Shown: positions 30,103 through 41,592 of the stretch, piece after piece
Numbering within the stretch: the stretch's first letter is position 1
Layout: the number at the start of each line of letters is the position of its first letter
Assembly (NCBI GenBank): GCA_018826895.1
Contig: JAHJYA010000029.1
Location: 1-64,000, forward strand
DNA: 64,000 bases
From: Gammaproteobacteria bacterium
GTDB taxonomy: Bacteria; Pseudomonadota; Gammaproteobacteria; Pseudomonadales; Pseudomonadaceae
Reading direction: 5' to 3'
Position numbers and translations under genes: made by a program
Notes under the pieces: generated by a model
What the model was told of the DNA's origin: nothing
Database searches by the model: none
The model's input: only the letters and a program-made list of their open reading frames with translations

Positions 30103-31003
30103 GACGCTTACCTCGCAGTTCGGAGTACAGATACGGCACCAGAATCGCCAGCACGGCGCCAAGCATCAGGATCGCGCTGGCCGCACCCAGGCCCATCTGG
30201 CCGCGGGTAAAGGTGTGGGCATACATGAACATCGCCGGCAGGTCCGAGGCGTAGCCGGGGCCACCGGCGGTCATCGAGGCGACCAGGTCGAAGCTCTTGA
30301 TGGCGATGTGCGCAAGAATCATCAGGGCGCTGAAAAACACCGGCCCCAGGCTCGGCAGGATGATCCGCAGGTAGATATTCGGCAGGCTCGCCCCGTCGAC
30401 CTGGGCGGCGCGGATGATCGAGGAGTCGACCCCGCGCAAGCCGGCGAGAAACAGCGCCATGACAAAGCCCGAGGCTTGCCAGACGGCGGCGATCACCAGG
30501 CAGTAGATGACCCGCTCGGGGTCCACCAGCCAGTCGAAGCGAAAGCCTTCCCAACCCCAGTCGCGGAGCATCTTGTCGATGCCCAGGCCGGGGTTGAGCA
30601 GCCATTTCCAGGCGGTGCCGGTGACGATCATCGACAGCGCCATGGGGTACAGGAAGATGGTGCGGATAAAACCCTCGCGGCGAATGCGCTGATCGAGCAG
30701 CACCGCCAGCAACACGCCGACCAGCAGGCTGATGCCGATAAACAGCCCGCCGAAGACCATCAGGTTCTTGCTCGCCACCCACCAGCGGTCGTTGTCCAGC
30801 AAGCGTGCGTATTGCTGCAGGCCGACCCAGGAGTAGTTCGGCATAAAGCGCGAGCTGGTGAACGACAACACGAAGGTCCAGGCGATATAGCCATAGAAGC
30901 CGACCAGCACGATCAGCATGCTCGGCGCCAACACCAGCTTGGGCAGCCAGCGCTGCAAGGCATCGAGCGGTGAGGCTTTACTCAATACGGCAATTGAACT
31001 CAT
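30095..31003 (-). CDS. gtsB: Glucose ABC transporter permease GtsB
   Basis: A 302-residue permease with six membrane helices after a short cytoplasmic N-terminus, carrying the EAA loop (SSIIRAAQVDGASLPNIYLR). GGAG precedes the ATG at 31003 by about seven bases; the ATG eight codons upstream is less likely. It pairs with GtsC. Confidence 0.92.
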   Translation of the reverse strand: MSSIAVLSKASPLDALQRWLPKLVLAPSMLIVLVGFYGYIAWTFVLSFTSSRFMPNYSWVGLQQYARLLDNDRWWVASKNLMVFGGLFIGISLLVGVLLAVLLDQRIRREGFIRTIFLYPMALSMIVTGTAWKWLLNPGLGIDKMLRDWGWEGFRFDWLVDPERVIYCLVIAAVWQASGFVMALFLAGLRGVDSSIIRAAQVDGASLPNIYLRIILPSLGPVFFSALMILAHIAIKSFDLVASMTAGGPGYASDLPAMFMYAHTFTRGQMGLGAASAILMLGAVLAILVPYLYSELRGKRHA

Positions 31004-31128
31004 GGATGACTCCGTTACGTGGTCCATCTCTGCCGGTAAAAAACCGGCACGAACGCATCCCAGGTGCAGCCCTGGGGCTGCACCGGCAAGCGACGTTCGG
31101 GTGTGGGGCCGCTAAGCGGCCCGGGTGC

Positions 31129-32382
31129 TTACTGCACGGCTTCGATCGCGGCGGCCAGTTGCTGGGCGGCGCGGGCCGGGTCGGCCTTGGGGTCGTTGAA
31201 GAAGTTGGTGACCACGTCGAACACCGCACCCTGCACATAGCTGGAAGCGGCCATGCCGTGGGCCAGGCTCGGTTGCAGACCACCGCTGGCGGCCGCTTCC
31301 TTGAAGTCCTTCATCGAGGCCTGGGCGCAAGCGTCGAAGGTGCTCATATCCTGGTCCAGGCGGACCGGAATGGAGCCCTTGTTCTGGTTGAAGAACTGCT
31401 GGAACTCCGGTTCCATGATGGTCCGCGCCAGGTCTTCCTGAGCCTTGCGGTTATCGGCATTGCTCAACTTGAACATCGCCAGGGAGTCGATGTTGTAGGC
31501 AAAGCTGCCCTGGCTGCCGGGGAACGGCAGGCACTGGTAATCCTGCCCGGCAACCTTGCCGGCGGCGGTCCATTCGCTCTTGGCCCAGTCGCCCATGATC
31601 TGCATACCGGCCTTGCCGTTGATGACCAGCCCTGCAGCGGTGTTCCAGTCGCGCCCGGCGGCATCGGCATCGATATAGCCGCGCAGTTTCTGCAAGGCCG
31701 CAAAGACTTCGGTCATCTTGGCCCCGGTCAGGGTCGCCTTATCTTGCTCGACAAACGCCTTGCGGTAGCCGTCCGCACCCAGAATGCTGAACGCCAGGTC
31801 CTCGAACACGGTGCCGTCCTGCCAGGGCTGGCCGCCATGGGCGATGGCGATAAAGCCGGCGGCCTTGAGCTTGTCGGCGGCGGCGAAAAATTCGTCGAGG
31901 GTGGTCGGCGGCGTAGCCCCGGCTTTGGCAAATACCTCGGGGTTGATCCACAGCCAGTTGACCCGGTGCACGTTGATCGGCACCGCAACGTAGTCACCGT
32001 CGTACTTCATCACGTCGGCCACTTGCTTGGGCAGCAGGCTGTCCCACTTCTGCTCGGTGGCGACATCATTGAGGTCGGTCAGCAGGCCCAACTCGCCCCA
32101 CTCCTGAATATCCGGCCCCTTGATCTGCGCGGCAGCGGGCGGGTTGCCGGATACGGCGCGGGTCTTGAGCACGGTCATGGCCGCCTCACCACCGCCACCG
32201 GCGACGGCGAAGTCTTTCCAGGTATGGCCTTTTTCTTCGACGAGTTTTTGCAGGGTATCGGCGGCGCGTTTTTCGCCGCCGGAGGTCCACCAGTGCAGGA
32301 CTTCAACTTCGCCGGCATGGGCAGCCAGCGGCAGCAGTGAAGCCAGGGAAACAGCAGTGGCCAGGCGAGTGATCGCGTTCAT
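31129..32382 (-). CDS. gtsA: Glucose-binding periplasmic protein
   Basis: A 417-residue extracellular solute-binding protein (family 1) with a signal peptide (residues 1-23, ending in AAHA). The mature start [13 protein letters not shown] is typical of Pseudomonas glucose-binding proteins. It captures glucose in the periplasm and hands it to GtsBC. It is the first gene of the uptake operon; about 125 bp separate it from gtsB. Upstream 150 bp hold its promoter, presumably the target of GltR. Confidence 0.94.
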   Translation of the reverse strand: MNAITRLATAVSLASLLPLAAHAGEVEVLHWWTSGGEKRAADTLQKLVEEKGHTWKDFAVAGGGGEAAMTVLKTRAVSGNPPAAAQIKGPDIQEWGELGLLTDLNDVATEQKWDSLLPKQVADVMKYDGDYVAVPINVHRVNWLWINPEVFAKAGATPPTTLDEFFAAADKLKAAGFIAIAHGGQPWQDGTVFEDLAFSILGADGYRKAFVEQDKATLTGAKMTEVFAALQKLRGYIDADAAGRDWNTAAGLVINGKAGMQIMGDWAKSEWTAAGKVAGQDYQCLPFPGSQGSFAYNIDSLAMFKLSNADNRKAQEDLARTIMEPEFQQFFNQNKGSIPVRLDQDMSTFDACAQASMKDFKEAAASGGLQPSLAHGMAASSYVQGAVFDVVTNFFNDPKADPARAAQQLAAAIEAVQ

Positions 32383-32533
32383 CTGTGGGTCCTTTCTTGT
32401 TGTTATTCGCGGGCAAGTCGAGTGCTTGCTCTGGAATCGAGTCTAAACAGGGATACGGCAGCGCCGGGTAACGAAGGGATGCGCAAAGGTCACAGGCTGG
32501 TTACATAAGCGCAGCGCGCATGAATACGACCCT

Positions 32534-33988
32534 TCACTCGGCAAACCGCGGCAGCCACAGGGTCACCCGCAGCCCGCCTTCACGCAGGTTGCGCAGCGTC
32601 ACTTCACCGCCATGGCTGTGGGCGATATTGCGCGCGATGCCCAAGCCAAGGCCGTAGCCCTGCTGCTGCGCCGCCAGGCGAAAATGCGGCTCGAACACCT
32701 GTTCCAGGCGCTGTTCGGGCACCCCCGGCCCTTCGTCGTCAACGTGCAGCACGAAGGCTTGCTCGTCGTCCTCAATATGCAGGTGCGCGCGCTCGCCATA
32801 CTTCAGCGCGTTGTCCACCAGGTTGCCGATGCAGCGCTTGAGCGCCAGGGGCTTGCCCGCATAGCTCGCCTGCGCCTCGCCGGCCAAGGTCACCTGGCCA
32901 TTGCCCTGGGGCGCCAGGTAAGGCTCGATCACGCAATTGAGTAACTGATTAAGGTCCACCGCCTCGATATTTTCGTGGATGTCGGTGTCCTTGACGCACT
33001 GCAGCGCGCCCTTGACCAGCATCTCCAGCTCGTCGAGATCGCGGCCGAACTTGGCCTGTACAGCTTCGTCCTCTAGCAGCTCGACGCGCAGTCGCAAGCG
33101 CGTGATGGGCGTGCGCAGGTCATGGGAAATGGCGCTGAACAGCTGGCTGCGCTCCTTGAGATAGCGGCCGATGCGCTCGCGCATATTGTTGAACGCGCGG
33201 CTCACCTCCACCACTTCGCTGCCGCCGGCTTCGGCCAGCGGCTCGACCTCGCTGCCCAGGGACATTTCCCGCGCCGCCCGGGCCAGGCGCTTGAGCGGGC
33301 GGCTCTGCCAGTGCACCAGAATGCCGATAAACAGCAGCAGAAAACTGCTGGTGAGGATGATGAACCACAGCTGTTGCGCCGGCAGCCCCTGCTGCTCCAG
33401 ACCGGCATAAGGCTCGGGCAGCAAGGAGGCCAGGTACAGCCACTCGCCCTCGGCAATCTGGATCTGCGTGACCAGCACCGGCGGGTTGAGCGGCTCCAGA
33501 CTCAGGGCGTAATGCGCCCAGGAGCGCGGCAGCTCATCGAGCTTCAGCGCGCTGTTGAAGATGCGCAGGTCATCCGGGCTGACGAACTGCACCGAGAGGT
33601 CGAGCTGGTTACCCAGACGCTCGCGCAGGGTCGCATCGACCGCCTCAAGCACCGCGCGCTTGCGCGGTGTTTCGGGGAGCACCTGCATAACCAAGGGCTT
33701 GTCGTTGAGTGACACGAAAAACCGCGTGCCGCCCATGTTGCGTAACTGGTCGAGCACCAGCGGGCGATAGCCCAAAGGCAGCGAGCGGAAATAACTGACG
33801 CTGGCGGCCATCGACTGGGCCAGGCTGCGCGAGCTGGTCAGCAGGCCCTCCATCTGGCTGGCGCGCAGTTGCGACACCCAGATCAGGCTCGACAAGCCCT
33901 GGGCCAACAGCACCACCAGCAAAGTCAGCAGCAACATGCGCCCAAGCAACGAGCGTGGCACCGGCAACCATTTACGCAGGCTATTCAT
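32534..33988 (-). CDS. gltS: Glucose-locus sensor histidine kinase
   Basis: A 484-residue membrane sensor (called GtrS in P. aeruginosa). Two helices (about 13-33 and 205-225) flank a periplasmic domain, followed by HAMP, HisKA (SAISHDLRTPITRLRLR, phospho-acceptor His) and HATPase with NLVDNALKYG and GYGLGLGIARN. It pairs with GltR and controls glucose-uptake genes. The ATG at 33988 is preferred over one six codons upstream. A REP element lies between it and gltR, yet the pair is still probably cotranscribed. Confidence 0.9.
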   Translation of the reverse strand: MNSLRKWLPVPRSLLGRMLLLTLLVVLLAQGLSSLIWVSQLRASQMEGLLTSSRSLAQSMAASVSYFRSLPLGYRPLVLDQLRNMGGTRFFVSLNDKPLVMQVLPETPRKRAVLEAVDATLRERLGNQLDLSVQFVSPDDLRIFNSALKLDELPRSWAHYALSLEPLNPPVLVTQIQIAEGEWLYLASLLPEPYAGLEQQGLPAQQLWFIILTSSFLLLFIGILVHWQSRPLKRLARAAREMSLGSEVEPLAEAGGSEVVEVSRAFNNMRERIGRYLKERSQLFSAISHDLRTPITRLRLRVELLEDEAVQAKFGRDLDELEMLVKGALQCVKDTDIHENIEAVDLNQLLNCVIEPYLAPQGNGQVTLAGEAQASYAGKPLALKRCIGNLVDNALKYGERAHLHIEDDEQAFVLHVDDEGPGVPEQRLEQVFEPHFRLAAQQQGYGLGLGIARNIAHSHGGEVTLRNLREGGLRVTLWLPRFAE

Positions 33989-34015
33989 CGCCGCGCCCCC
34001 GAACACATCCCGACT

Positions 34016-34073
34016 GTAGGCGCGAATTTATTCGCGAAATTCGCGGCACAATCGCGAATAAATTCGCTCCTAC
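34016..34073. repeat. REP element (GTAGG-CGCGAATTTATTCGCG)
   Basis: Arms GTAGGCGCGAATTTATTCGCG and CGCGAATAAATTCGCTCCTA face each other across TTCGCGGCACAA. The element lies between gltR and gltS. Confidence 0.88.
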
Positions 34074-34137
34074 ACAGGCGGAGTCGAGGCTGCAAAAAAC
34101 GGCATAGCCAGAGAACGTCATAGGGCCAGCGCTTGTC

Positions 34138-34866
34138 TTACCCATGGCTATACGGGGTCACCGCCGCCGCCAGCTGATAGCCGCTGCCACGCACGGTACG
34201 AATCAGCCGGGCCGGTTTTTCCGTGTCGCGCAGACGTTGCCGCAGACGGCTGACCGCCATATCGACGATGCGCTCCAGCGGCATCACCTCACGACCACGG
34301 GTGGCGTTGCCGATGGTGTCGCGGTCAAGAATCTCTTGTGGGTGATCGAGAAACAGCTTGAGTAAGGCGAAGTCCGCGCCGGACAAAATCACCTCTTCTC
34401 CGTCGCGGTGGAACAGCCGGTGGCTGACCATATCCAGGCGCCAGTCATCAAAGGCCAGCACCTCGCCGCCCCGCTCCTGGGTGAAATGCGCGCGGCGCAG
34501 CAGCGCCTTGATTCGTGCCAGCAACTCGCGCGGGCTGAAGGGTTTGCCGAGGTAGTCATCGGCGCCCAGTTCCAGACCGATCACCCGGTCGGCTTCATCG
34601 GAGCTGGCGGTGAGCATGATGATTGGCACCTGGGCGAAACGCTGATGCTCGCGCACCCAACGGCAGAGGCTGAAGCCGTCTTCGTCGGGCAACATCACAT
34701 CGAGGATCACCAGGTCGGCCTGCTCGGCGCACAGGCGCTGGCGAAAGCCCGCACCGTCTGCAGTCGCGCGTACCTGAAAACCAGCGCGGCTAAGGTAGGT
34801 ATCGAGCAGTTCACGAATCTCCTGGTCATCATCAACCAAGAGGATGGATTTACCGGGCTGGCTCAT
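34138..34866 (-). CDS. gltR: Glucose-locus response regulator GltR
   Basis: A 242-residue OmpR-type regulator: receiver domain 1-120 with the phospho-acceptor Asp in LVILDVMLPDEDG and a winged-helix DNA-binding domain (about 140-235, ending in RTVRGSGYQL). It regulates outer-membrane porin and glucose transport genes in Pseudomonas and is the partner of the downstream sensor kinase. Confidence 0.92.
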   Translation of the reverse strand: MSQPGKSILLVDDDQEIRELLDTYLSRAGFQVRATADGAGFRQRLCAEQADLVILDVMLPDEDGFSLCRWVREHQRFAQVPIIMLTASSDEADRVIGLELGADDYLGKPFSPRELLARIKALLRRAHFTQERGGEVLAFDDWRLDMVSHRLFHRDGEEVILSGADFALLKLFLDHPQEILDRDTIGNATRGREVMPLERIVDMAVSRLRQRLRDTEKPARLIRTVRGSGYQLAAAVTPYSHG

Positions 34867-34909
34867 TGTCCGCCGTCCTTGTTGTTATCTCGATTTATCT
34901 AGCAAAACC

Positions 34910-34967
34910 TCGCGGCTAAACCCCTCCCGCACAAGGGCTCATATTGTGGGAGGGGCTTTAGCCGCGA
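34910..34967. repeat. Palindrome TCGCGGCTAAA type, possible terminator
   Basis: TCGCGGCTAAACCCCTCCC (34910-34928) pairs with GGGAGGGGCTTTAGCCGCGA (34948-34967) apart from one unpaired base. It lies between glk and gltR on the transcript and may separate the edd-glk and gltR-gltS messages. Confidence 0.85.
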
Positions 34968-34977
34968 CGAGCAAGCG

Positions 34978-35930
34978 CTACGAACGCGCCTGCTGCAACG
35001 CCACACCGGCACCGAACAGGCCCGGGTAATCGGCCGTCACCAGCCACACCGGAATGCCGGCAAGGTAATCGCTCATGCAGCCTTTGTCACGGAAGGCCTC
35101 GGCAAAGCCACTGGCCAGCAACAATGGGGCCACCCGCGGCAGCACACCACCGACCAGATACACCCCGCCACGCCCGCCGAGGGTCAGCACGTTGTTACCC
35201 GCCACGCGCCCCAGCCAGCGGCAGAACTGCTCCAGCACCGCCAGCCCCTGGGCGTCGCCGGCCAGGGCGGCTGTGGTGACTTCGGCCGGCGATTGCCAGC
35301 GCGGTGCCTGGCCCTCGAGGGCACAGAGCGCGCGGTGCAGATTGACCAGGCCGCTGCCACTGAGCACATCCTCGGCACGCACATGGCCCAGTTGCTGTTC
35401 CAGCTGCAGCCAGAGCGCGGCTTCATGGGCCGTGCCGATGGGCAGGTCGACATGCCCACCCTCCCCCGGCAAGGCCTGCCAGTGTCCCGAGGCGAGGGGC
35501 AACAGGGTGCCCACGCCCAAACCCGTACCAGGGCCGACAACCACGCATGGGCGATCAGCCTCGCCCTCACCCGCGCAGACCTGCAGGCAGTCCTCCGGCG
35601 CCAGGCGGGTCATGCCCAGCGCCATGGCGGAAAAGTCATTGATCAGCAGCAGCTCACGCACCTGCAGCGTCTCGCAGAACGCGCGACGGCTGATCTGCCA
35701 GTGATTGTTGGTGAAGCGAAACAGGTCGCCGCCCACAGGCCCCGCACAGGCCAGGCACACCGCATCGATGGCCCCTGCCGCCAGGTCGAGGCTGGCCAGA
35801 TACGCCATGATCGCCTGTTCCGGGCCAGGGTAATCTGCGGTGGCCAGGACCTGTACCGAGACCAGATCGTTGTCCTGCCAGAGGGCAAAGCGTGCGTTGG
35901 TGCCGCCAATATCACCGACCAGCGCGCGCG

Positions 35931-35934
<4 letters not shown>
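34978..35934 (-). CDS. glk: Glucokinase
   Basis: A 318-residue ROK-unrelated (E. coli Glk-type) kinase that phosphorylates glucose with ATP. The phosphate-binding loop [12 protein letters not shown] is at about 7-18, NDFSAMALG and GPGTGLGVG follow, then GEGGHVDLP. Translation starts at GTG 35934, which overlaps the edd stop as GTGA. Longer ATG frames to 36027 lie within edd and lack family text. Confidence 0.93.
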
Positions 35935-37760
<1,826 letters not shown>

Positions 37761-37791
37761 GACATTGACTCCAGGCTGGCGGACAGCAATA

Positions 37792-37810
37792 TTTTGTACT
37801 TAATACAAAA
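37792..37810. promoter_or_regulatory. HexR box at edd promoter
   Basis: TTTTGT-ACTTAAT-ACAAAA contains TTGT-N7-ACAA at 37794-37808 with 6-bp perfect arms. It is about 35 bp upstream of the edd start. Confidence 0.82.
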
Positions 37811-37856
37811 ATACTGCCACGCAAAAGGCTTGATTTCTACAGCTAGGCTAATAATC

Positions 37857-37871
37857 TTGTAATTCCAACAA
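37857..37871. promoter_or_regulatory. HexR box at gapA promoter
   Basis: TTGT-AATTCCA-ACAA fits the HexR consensus with a 7-base spacer. It lies 22 bp upstream of the gapA start, so binding would block transcription initiation. Confidence 0.82.
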
Positions 37872-37892
37872 CAAATTAAACGGTCCTCACCT

Positions 37893-38897
37893 ATGACTCT
37901 GCGAATTGCCATCAATGGTTTCGGACGTATCGGCCGCAATACTTTGCGCGCGCTGTACACCGGGACCTACCGTCAACAGTTGCAGGTCGTGGCGATCAAC
38001 GACCTCGGCGACAGCGCGATCAACGCGCACCTGCTCAAATACGACAGCGTACACGGGATTTTTGACGGCCAGGTCGAGGCCGATGCCGACAGCCTGACCA
38101 TCAATGGCGACCGTATCGCCGTGAGCGCCATACGCAACCCCGCCGAGCTGCCCTGGAAAGACCTGCAAATCGACGTCGTCTTCGAGTGCACCGGGCTGTT
38201 CACCGAGCGCGACAAAGCCGCAGCTCATCTGAGTGCTGGCGCGCGCAAGGTGATTATCTCGGCACCAGCCAAAGGCGCCGACGCGACCATCGTCTACGGC
38301 GTCAACCACGACAGCCTGCGCGCCCATCATCAGATCATCTCCAATGCCTCCTGCACCACAAACTGCCTGGCCCCGGTGGCCCAGGTGCTTCAGCGTGAGC
38401 TGGGCATCGAGAGCGGTCTGATGACCACCATCCACGCCTACACCAACGACCAGAATCTTTCCGACGTCTACCACAGCGACCCGTTCCGTGCGCGCTCGGC
38501 CACCCAGTCGATGATTCCGACCAAGACCGGCGCCGCCGAAGCGGTCGGCCTGGTGCTGCCCGAACTGGCCGGCAAACTCACCGGCATGGCCGTACGTGTA
38601 CCAGTGATCAATGTGTCGCTGGTCGACCTGACCCTGCAGGTACAGCGCGAAGCCAGCGCCGAGACGGTCAACGCGCTGCTTAAGGAGGCCAGTGAGCAAT
38701 CGCCGGTGCTCGGCTACAACAGCCTGCCGCTGGTGTCCTGCGACTTCAACCACAATCCGTTGTCGTCGATTTTCGATGCCAACCACACCAAGACCAGCGG
38801 CAAGCTACTCAAGGTCATGGCCTGGTATGACAACGAATGGGGCTTCTCCAACCGCATGCTCGACACCTGCCTGGCGCTGTGCAATGCGCCCGAGTAA
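37893..38897 (+). CDS. gapA: Glyceraldehyde-3-phosphate dehydrogenase (type I)
   Basis: A 334-residue NAD-dependent dehydrogenase. NGFGRIGRN is at 8-16, the catalytic Cys154 in SNASCTTNC and His181 in TTIHAYT. It converts the GAP produced by Eda to bisphosphoglycerate. HexR sites precede it and mgsA follows after 24 bp. Confidence 0.96.
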   Translation: MTLRIAINGFGRIGRNTLRALYTGTYRQQLQVVAINDLGDSAINAHLLKYDSVHGIFDGQVEADADSLTINGDRIAVSAIRNPAELPWKDLQIDVVFECTGLFTERDKAAAHLSAGARKVIISAPAKGADATIVYGVNHDSLRAHHQIISNASCTTNCLAPVAQVLQRELGIESGLMTTIHAYTNDQNLSDVYHSDPFRARSATQSMIPTKTGAAEAVGLVLPELAGKLTGMAVRVPVINVSLVDLTLQVQREASAETVNALLKEASEQSPVLGYNSLPLVSCDFNHNPLSSIFDANHTKTSGKLLKVMAWYDNEWGFSNRMLDTCLALCNAPE

Positions 38898-38921
38898 CAG
38901 CACTCCGCGCGAGCCACGCCT

Positions 38922-39386
38922 ATGAGCCGGATCAGCTTTACCGAGGGCCAGATGCCGGCGCGCAAGCGCATCGCGCTGATCGCCCACGACCACTGCAAAA
39001 CCTTCCTGCTCGACTGGAGCCTGCGCCAGCGCGAACGCCTGGCGCACCACGAACTGATCGCCACCGGCACCACCGGGGTGCTGCTGGCCAAGCACCTGGG
39101 CCTGCCGGTGGAGTGCATGATCAGCGGCCCCCTGGGCGGTGACCAGCAGATTGGTGCGCGCATCGCCGAACGACGCATCGACCTGCTGGTGTTCTTCTGG
39201 GATCCCTTCGAGCAACAGCCCCACGACCCGGACATCAAGGCCCTGCTCAGGGTCGCCGCGGTCTGGAACATCCCCCTGGCCTGCAACGAAAGCAGCGCCG
39301 ACTACCTGATCGGCAGCCCGCTACTCGACCAGGCACATAGCTGCCGCATTCCCGACTACAGCCGTTATCTAGCTGGGCGCACCTGA
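38922..39386 (+). CDS. mgsA: Methylglyoxal synthase
   Basis: A 154-residue lyase that converts dihydroxyacetone phosphate to methylglyoxal and phosphate. The residues matching the E. coli active site, shifted by three, are His22 (IAHDHCK), Asp74 (GPLGGDQQIG) and His101; the FFWDPFEQQPHDPDIKALLR segment is family-diagnostic. It lies 24 bp after gapA in the same direction, so it is likely under HexR control, an overflow outlet when triose phosphate accumulates (inference). Confidence 0.93.
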   Translation: MSRISFTEGQMPARKRIALIAHDHCKTFLLDWSLRQRERLAHHELIATGTTGVLLAKHLGLPVECMISGPLGGDQQIGARIAERRIDLLVFFWDPFEQQPHDPDIKALLRVAAVWNIPLACNESSADYLIGSPLLDQAHSCRIPDYSRYLAGRT

Positions 39387-39395
39387 CACCTGCGG

Positions 39396-39827
39396 TTACC
39401 CCAGCGTAACCGGTGGGTGCAACGCGCATTCGCGGTTATCCAACGCCTCCAGCAGCCGACAGTGCTCGGCCTCGGCAGCGTCACAGGTTGCCAGCTTGCT
39501 CAGGGCGACCTGCATGCGTTGCAGGTCGGCGATGCGTACCTCGATCGCGGCCAGGTGCTCACGCACCAGCCGGTCGGCCTCGACGCAAGGGCTATGGGGT
39601 TGGGCATCCAGCGCCAGCAGCGTGGTGATTTCCTCCAGGCTGAAACCCAACTCACGCCCGCGGCGGATAAAACGCAACCGGCGCACGTCGGCTTCGGCGT
39701 ACTGGCGATACCCCGCGGCACTGCGCGGTGGCGCGGCGAGCAGGCCGCTGCGCTCGTAAAAACGGATGGTCTCCGGGTTGACGCCACTCTCGCGGCTCAA
39801 CTGACCGATGTTAAAGGCTCGATTCAT
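39396..39827 (-). CDS. MerR-family metal-responsive regulator
   Basis: A 143-residue MerR regulator. The N-terminal winged helix has NIGQLSRESGVNPETIRFYE; a dimerisation helix (about 80-115) and C-terminal cysteines (about 81, 115, 123 and 133) suggest metal sensing of the ZntR/CadR/PbrR kind. It is divergent from a cation-efflux gene, with a classic MerR operator between them. The metal is unknown. Confidence 0.9.
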   Translation of the reverse strand: MNRAFNIGQLSRESGVNPETIRFYERSGLLAAPPRSAAGYRQYAEADVRRLRFIRRGRELGFSLEEITTLLALDAQPHSPCVEADRLVREHLAAIEVRIADLQRMQVALSKLATCDAAEAEHCRLLEALDNRECALHPPVTLG

Positions 39828-39830
39828 CGC

Positions 39831-39861
39831 TTGACCCTGTAGTGACTACAGGGTTTAGCGT
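39831..39861 (+). promoter_or_regulatory. MerR-type promoter/operator for the CDF exporter
   Basis: The -35 TTGACC (39831-39836) and -10 TAGCGT (39856-39861) are separated by 19 bp, the over-long spacer that MerR proteins act on. The operator is a perfect 10-bp inverted repeat ACCCTGTAGT / ACTACAGGGT (39834-39854) around one central base. Confidence 0.9.
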
Positions 39862-39891
39862 ACGCCTTGTCATCAATACGGAGAAGCCCCC

Positions 39892-40515
39892 ATGAGTGCT
39901 CACTGCTGCCATCCCACGCCAAGCCAACGTCCACCTGCTGCAGGTTATCGGCGCATCCTGTGGATCGCCCTGCTGGTCAATCTCGGCATGTTCGTCGTCG
40001 AGATCGCCAGTGGGGTAAAGGCCGGTTCCGTGTCGCTACTGGCTGACTCGCTGGATTTTCTCGGTGATGCCGCCAACTACGGCATTAGCCTGTTCGTCCT
40101 CGGCATGGGCCTGGCCAGCCGCGCCCGCGCCTCGCTGTTCAAGGCCCTGTGCATGCTGCTGTTCGGCATTGGCGTGCTGGCGATGGCCGGCTGGCAGGCG
40201 CTGTCGGGCGAGGTGCCGGAAGCGATCACCATGGGCCTGATCGGCAGCCTGGCACTGGCTGCCAATGTGCTGGTGGCAGTCCTGCTGTTTGGTTATCGCG
40301 AGGGCGACAGCAATATGCGCAGCGTCTGGCTGTGCACGCGCAATGACGCCCTGGGCAACCTCGCCGTGCTGCTCGCGGCCTTTGGTGTATTCGGCACTGG
40401 CACCGCCTGGCCCGACCTGCTGGTCGCCACCATCATGGCCAGCCTGGCGATCAGCGCCGCTGTGCAGGTGATGCGCCAGGCACGTACCGAGTTGCACAGC
40501 GCGCATGCGGTCTGA
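39892..40515 (+). CDS. CDF-family cation efflux protein
   Basis: A 207-residue cation diffusion facilitator with six predicted helices. The metal-binding motifs are in helix 2 (LLADSLDFLGD) and helix 5 (CTRNDALGN). It lacks the usual long cytoplasmic C-terminal domain, ending soon after helix 6. It should export a divalent metal by proton exchange. The divergent MerR gene predicts metal induction. Confidence 0.88.
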   Translation: MSAHCCHPTPSQRPPAAGYRRILWIALLVNLGMFVVEIASGVKAGSVSLLADSLDFLGDAANYGISLFVLGMGLASRARASLFKALCMLLFGIGVLAMAGWQALSGEVPEAITMGLIGSLALAANVLVAVLLFGYREGDSNMRSVWLCTRNDALGNLAVLLAAFGVFGTGTAWPDLLVATIMASLAISAAVQVMRQARTELHSAHAV

Positions 40516-41406
40516 CTAGGCGCTGCCGAGGTGCTCGCTCAGGTAGTCGAGAAAGCAGGTGATGCGCGCAGCCAACGCCGTGTTGCGGTAGTACACCGCA
40601 TGGATTGGCTGGCGCACCTCGACGGTGTCGCGCACCAGCACCTGCACCAGATCGCCCTGGGTGCGGTCGGCGGCGGTCATAAAATCCGCCAGGCAGACAA
40701 TGCCCGCGCCCTGTAACGCTAACTGGCGCAGGGTTTCACCACTCGACGCGGTCAGCGCCGGAGCAATGGCCAGGCTGTCACCGCCAGCATGGCGCAGCGG
40801 CCACTGGTTGAGGTGCTCGGGCTGGGTAAAGCCCAGCAGGCTGTGTTGGCCGAGGTCGTCCACTGTGCGTGGCGTGCCATGGGCTTTGAGGTAGGCCGGA
40901 CTGGCCAACACACGTAAGGCGTTGCTGCCCAGCGGCCGCGCATGCAGGGTAGAGTCGCGCAGCGGGCCGATGCGGATGGCCACGTCGGTGCGCTGCTCGA
41001 GCAGGTCGATGATCTGGTCGCTGCTGTGCAGCTCCAGTTGAATATCCGGGTATCGCTCGCGAAACCCCGCCACCAGCGGCACCACCGCATGCAGCATAAA
41101 GGGCGCGGCGGCATTCACCCGTAAACGTCCGGCGGGCTTCTGCCGGCGCACTTTCATCTGTTCTTCGGCATCTTCCACCGCAGCGAGAATCTTGCGTGCC
41201 TGGGCCAGAAAAGCCCGCCCCTCCTCGGTCAACTCCAGGCGACGCGTGGTACGGCGTAACAAGGTGACGTCGAGTTTCTCTTCCAGGCGACTAAGCGCCC
41301 GGCTGACACCGGAAGCGGTCTGCGCCAAATGCTCAGCCGCAGCACTGATGGAGGCACTGTCCACCACGCTGACAAAGGCCAGCAATTCATCGAGGGTCGT
41401 TTTCAT
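40516..41406 (-). CDS. LysR-family transcriptional regulator
   Basis: A 296-residue LysR protein: N-terminal winged helix (1-60, with SISAAAEHLAQTASGVSRAL) and a substrate-binding domain (about 90-290). Its stop abuts the end of the CDF gene. No divergent target gene is next to it, only about 190 bp of untranslated DNA with part of a REP-like palindrome near 41520-41545. The target is unknown. Confidence 0.88.
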   Translation of the reverse strand: MKTTLDELLAFVSVVDSASISAAAEHLAQTASGVSRALSRLEEKLDVTLLRRTTRRLELTEEGRAFLAQARKILAAVEDAEEQMKVRRQKPAGRLRVNAAAPFMLHAVVPLVAGFRERYPDIQLELHSSDQIIDLLEQRTDVAIRIGPLRDSTLHARPLGSNALRVLASPAYLKAHGTPRTVDDLGQHSLLGFTQPEHLNQWPLRHAGGDSLAIAPALTASSGETLRQLALQGAGIVCLADFMTAADRTQGDLVQVLVRDTVEVRQPIHAVYYRNTALAARITCFLDYLSEHLGSA

Positions 41407-41592
41407 TCACGCACTCCAGGGTAGGCAAGTAAGCCATCGCATGGCCTGCGGTAGCCTGGTTCGAGCGCAGCGACGAATAGCAGCCATTCAGCGGTATAGC
41501 AGATAGCCCAAAAGCTTCGCGCCGGGGCGGCGCTCCTACGGGCGTTGTGTTCTGGCCTGCGTGCGGCTGCAACAGACAACGGGGCCATAACC

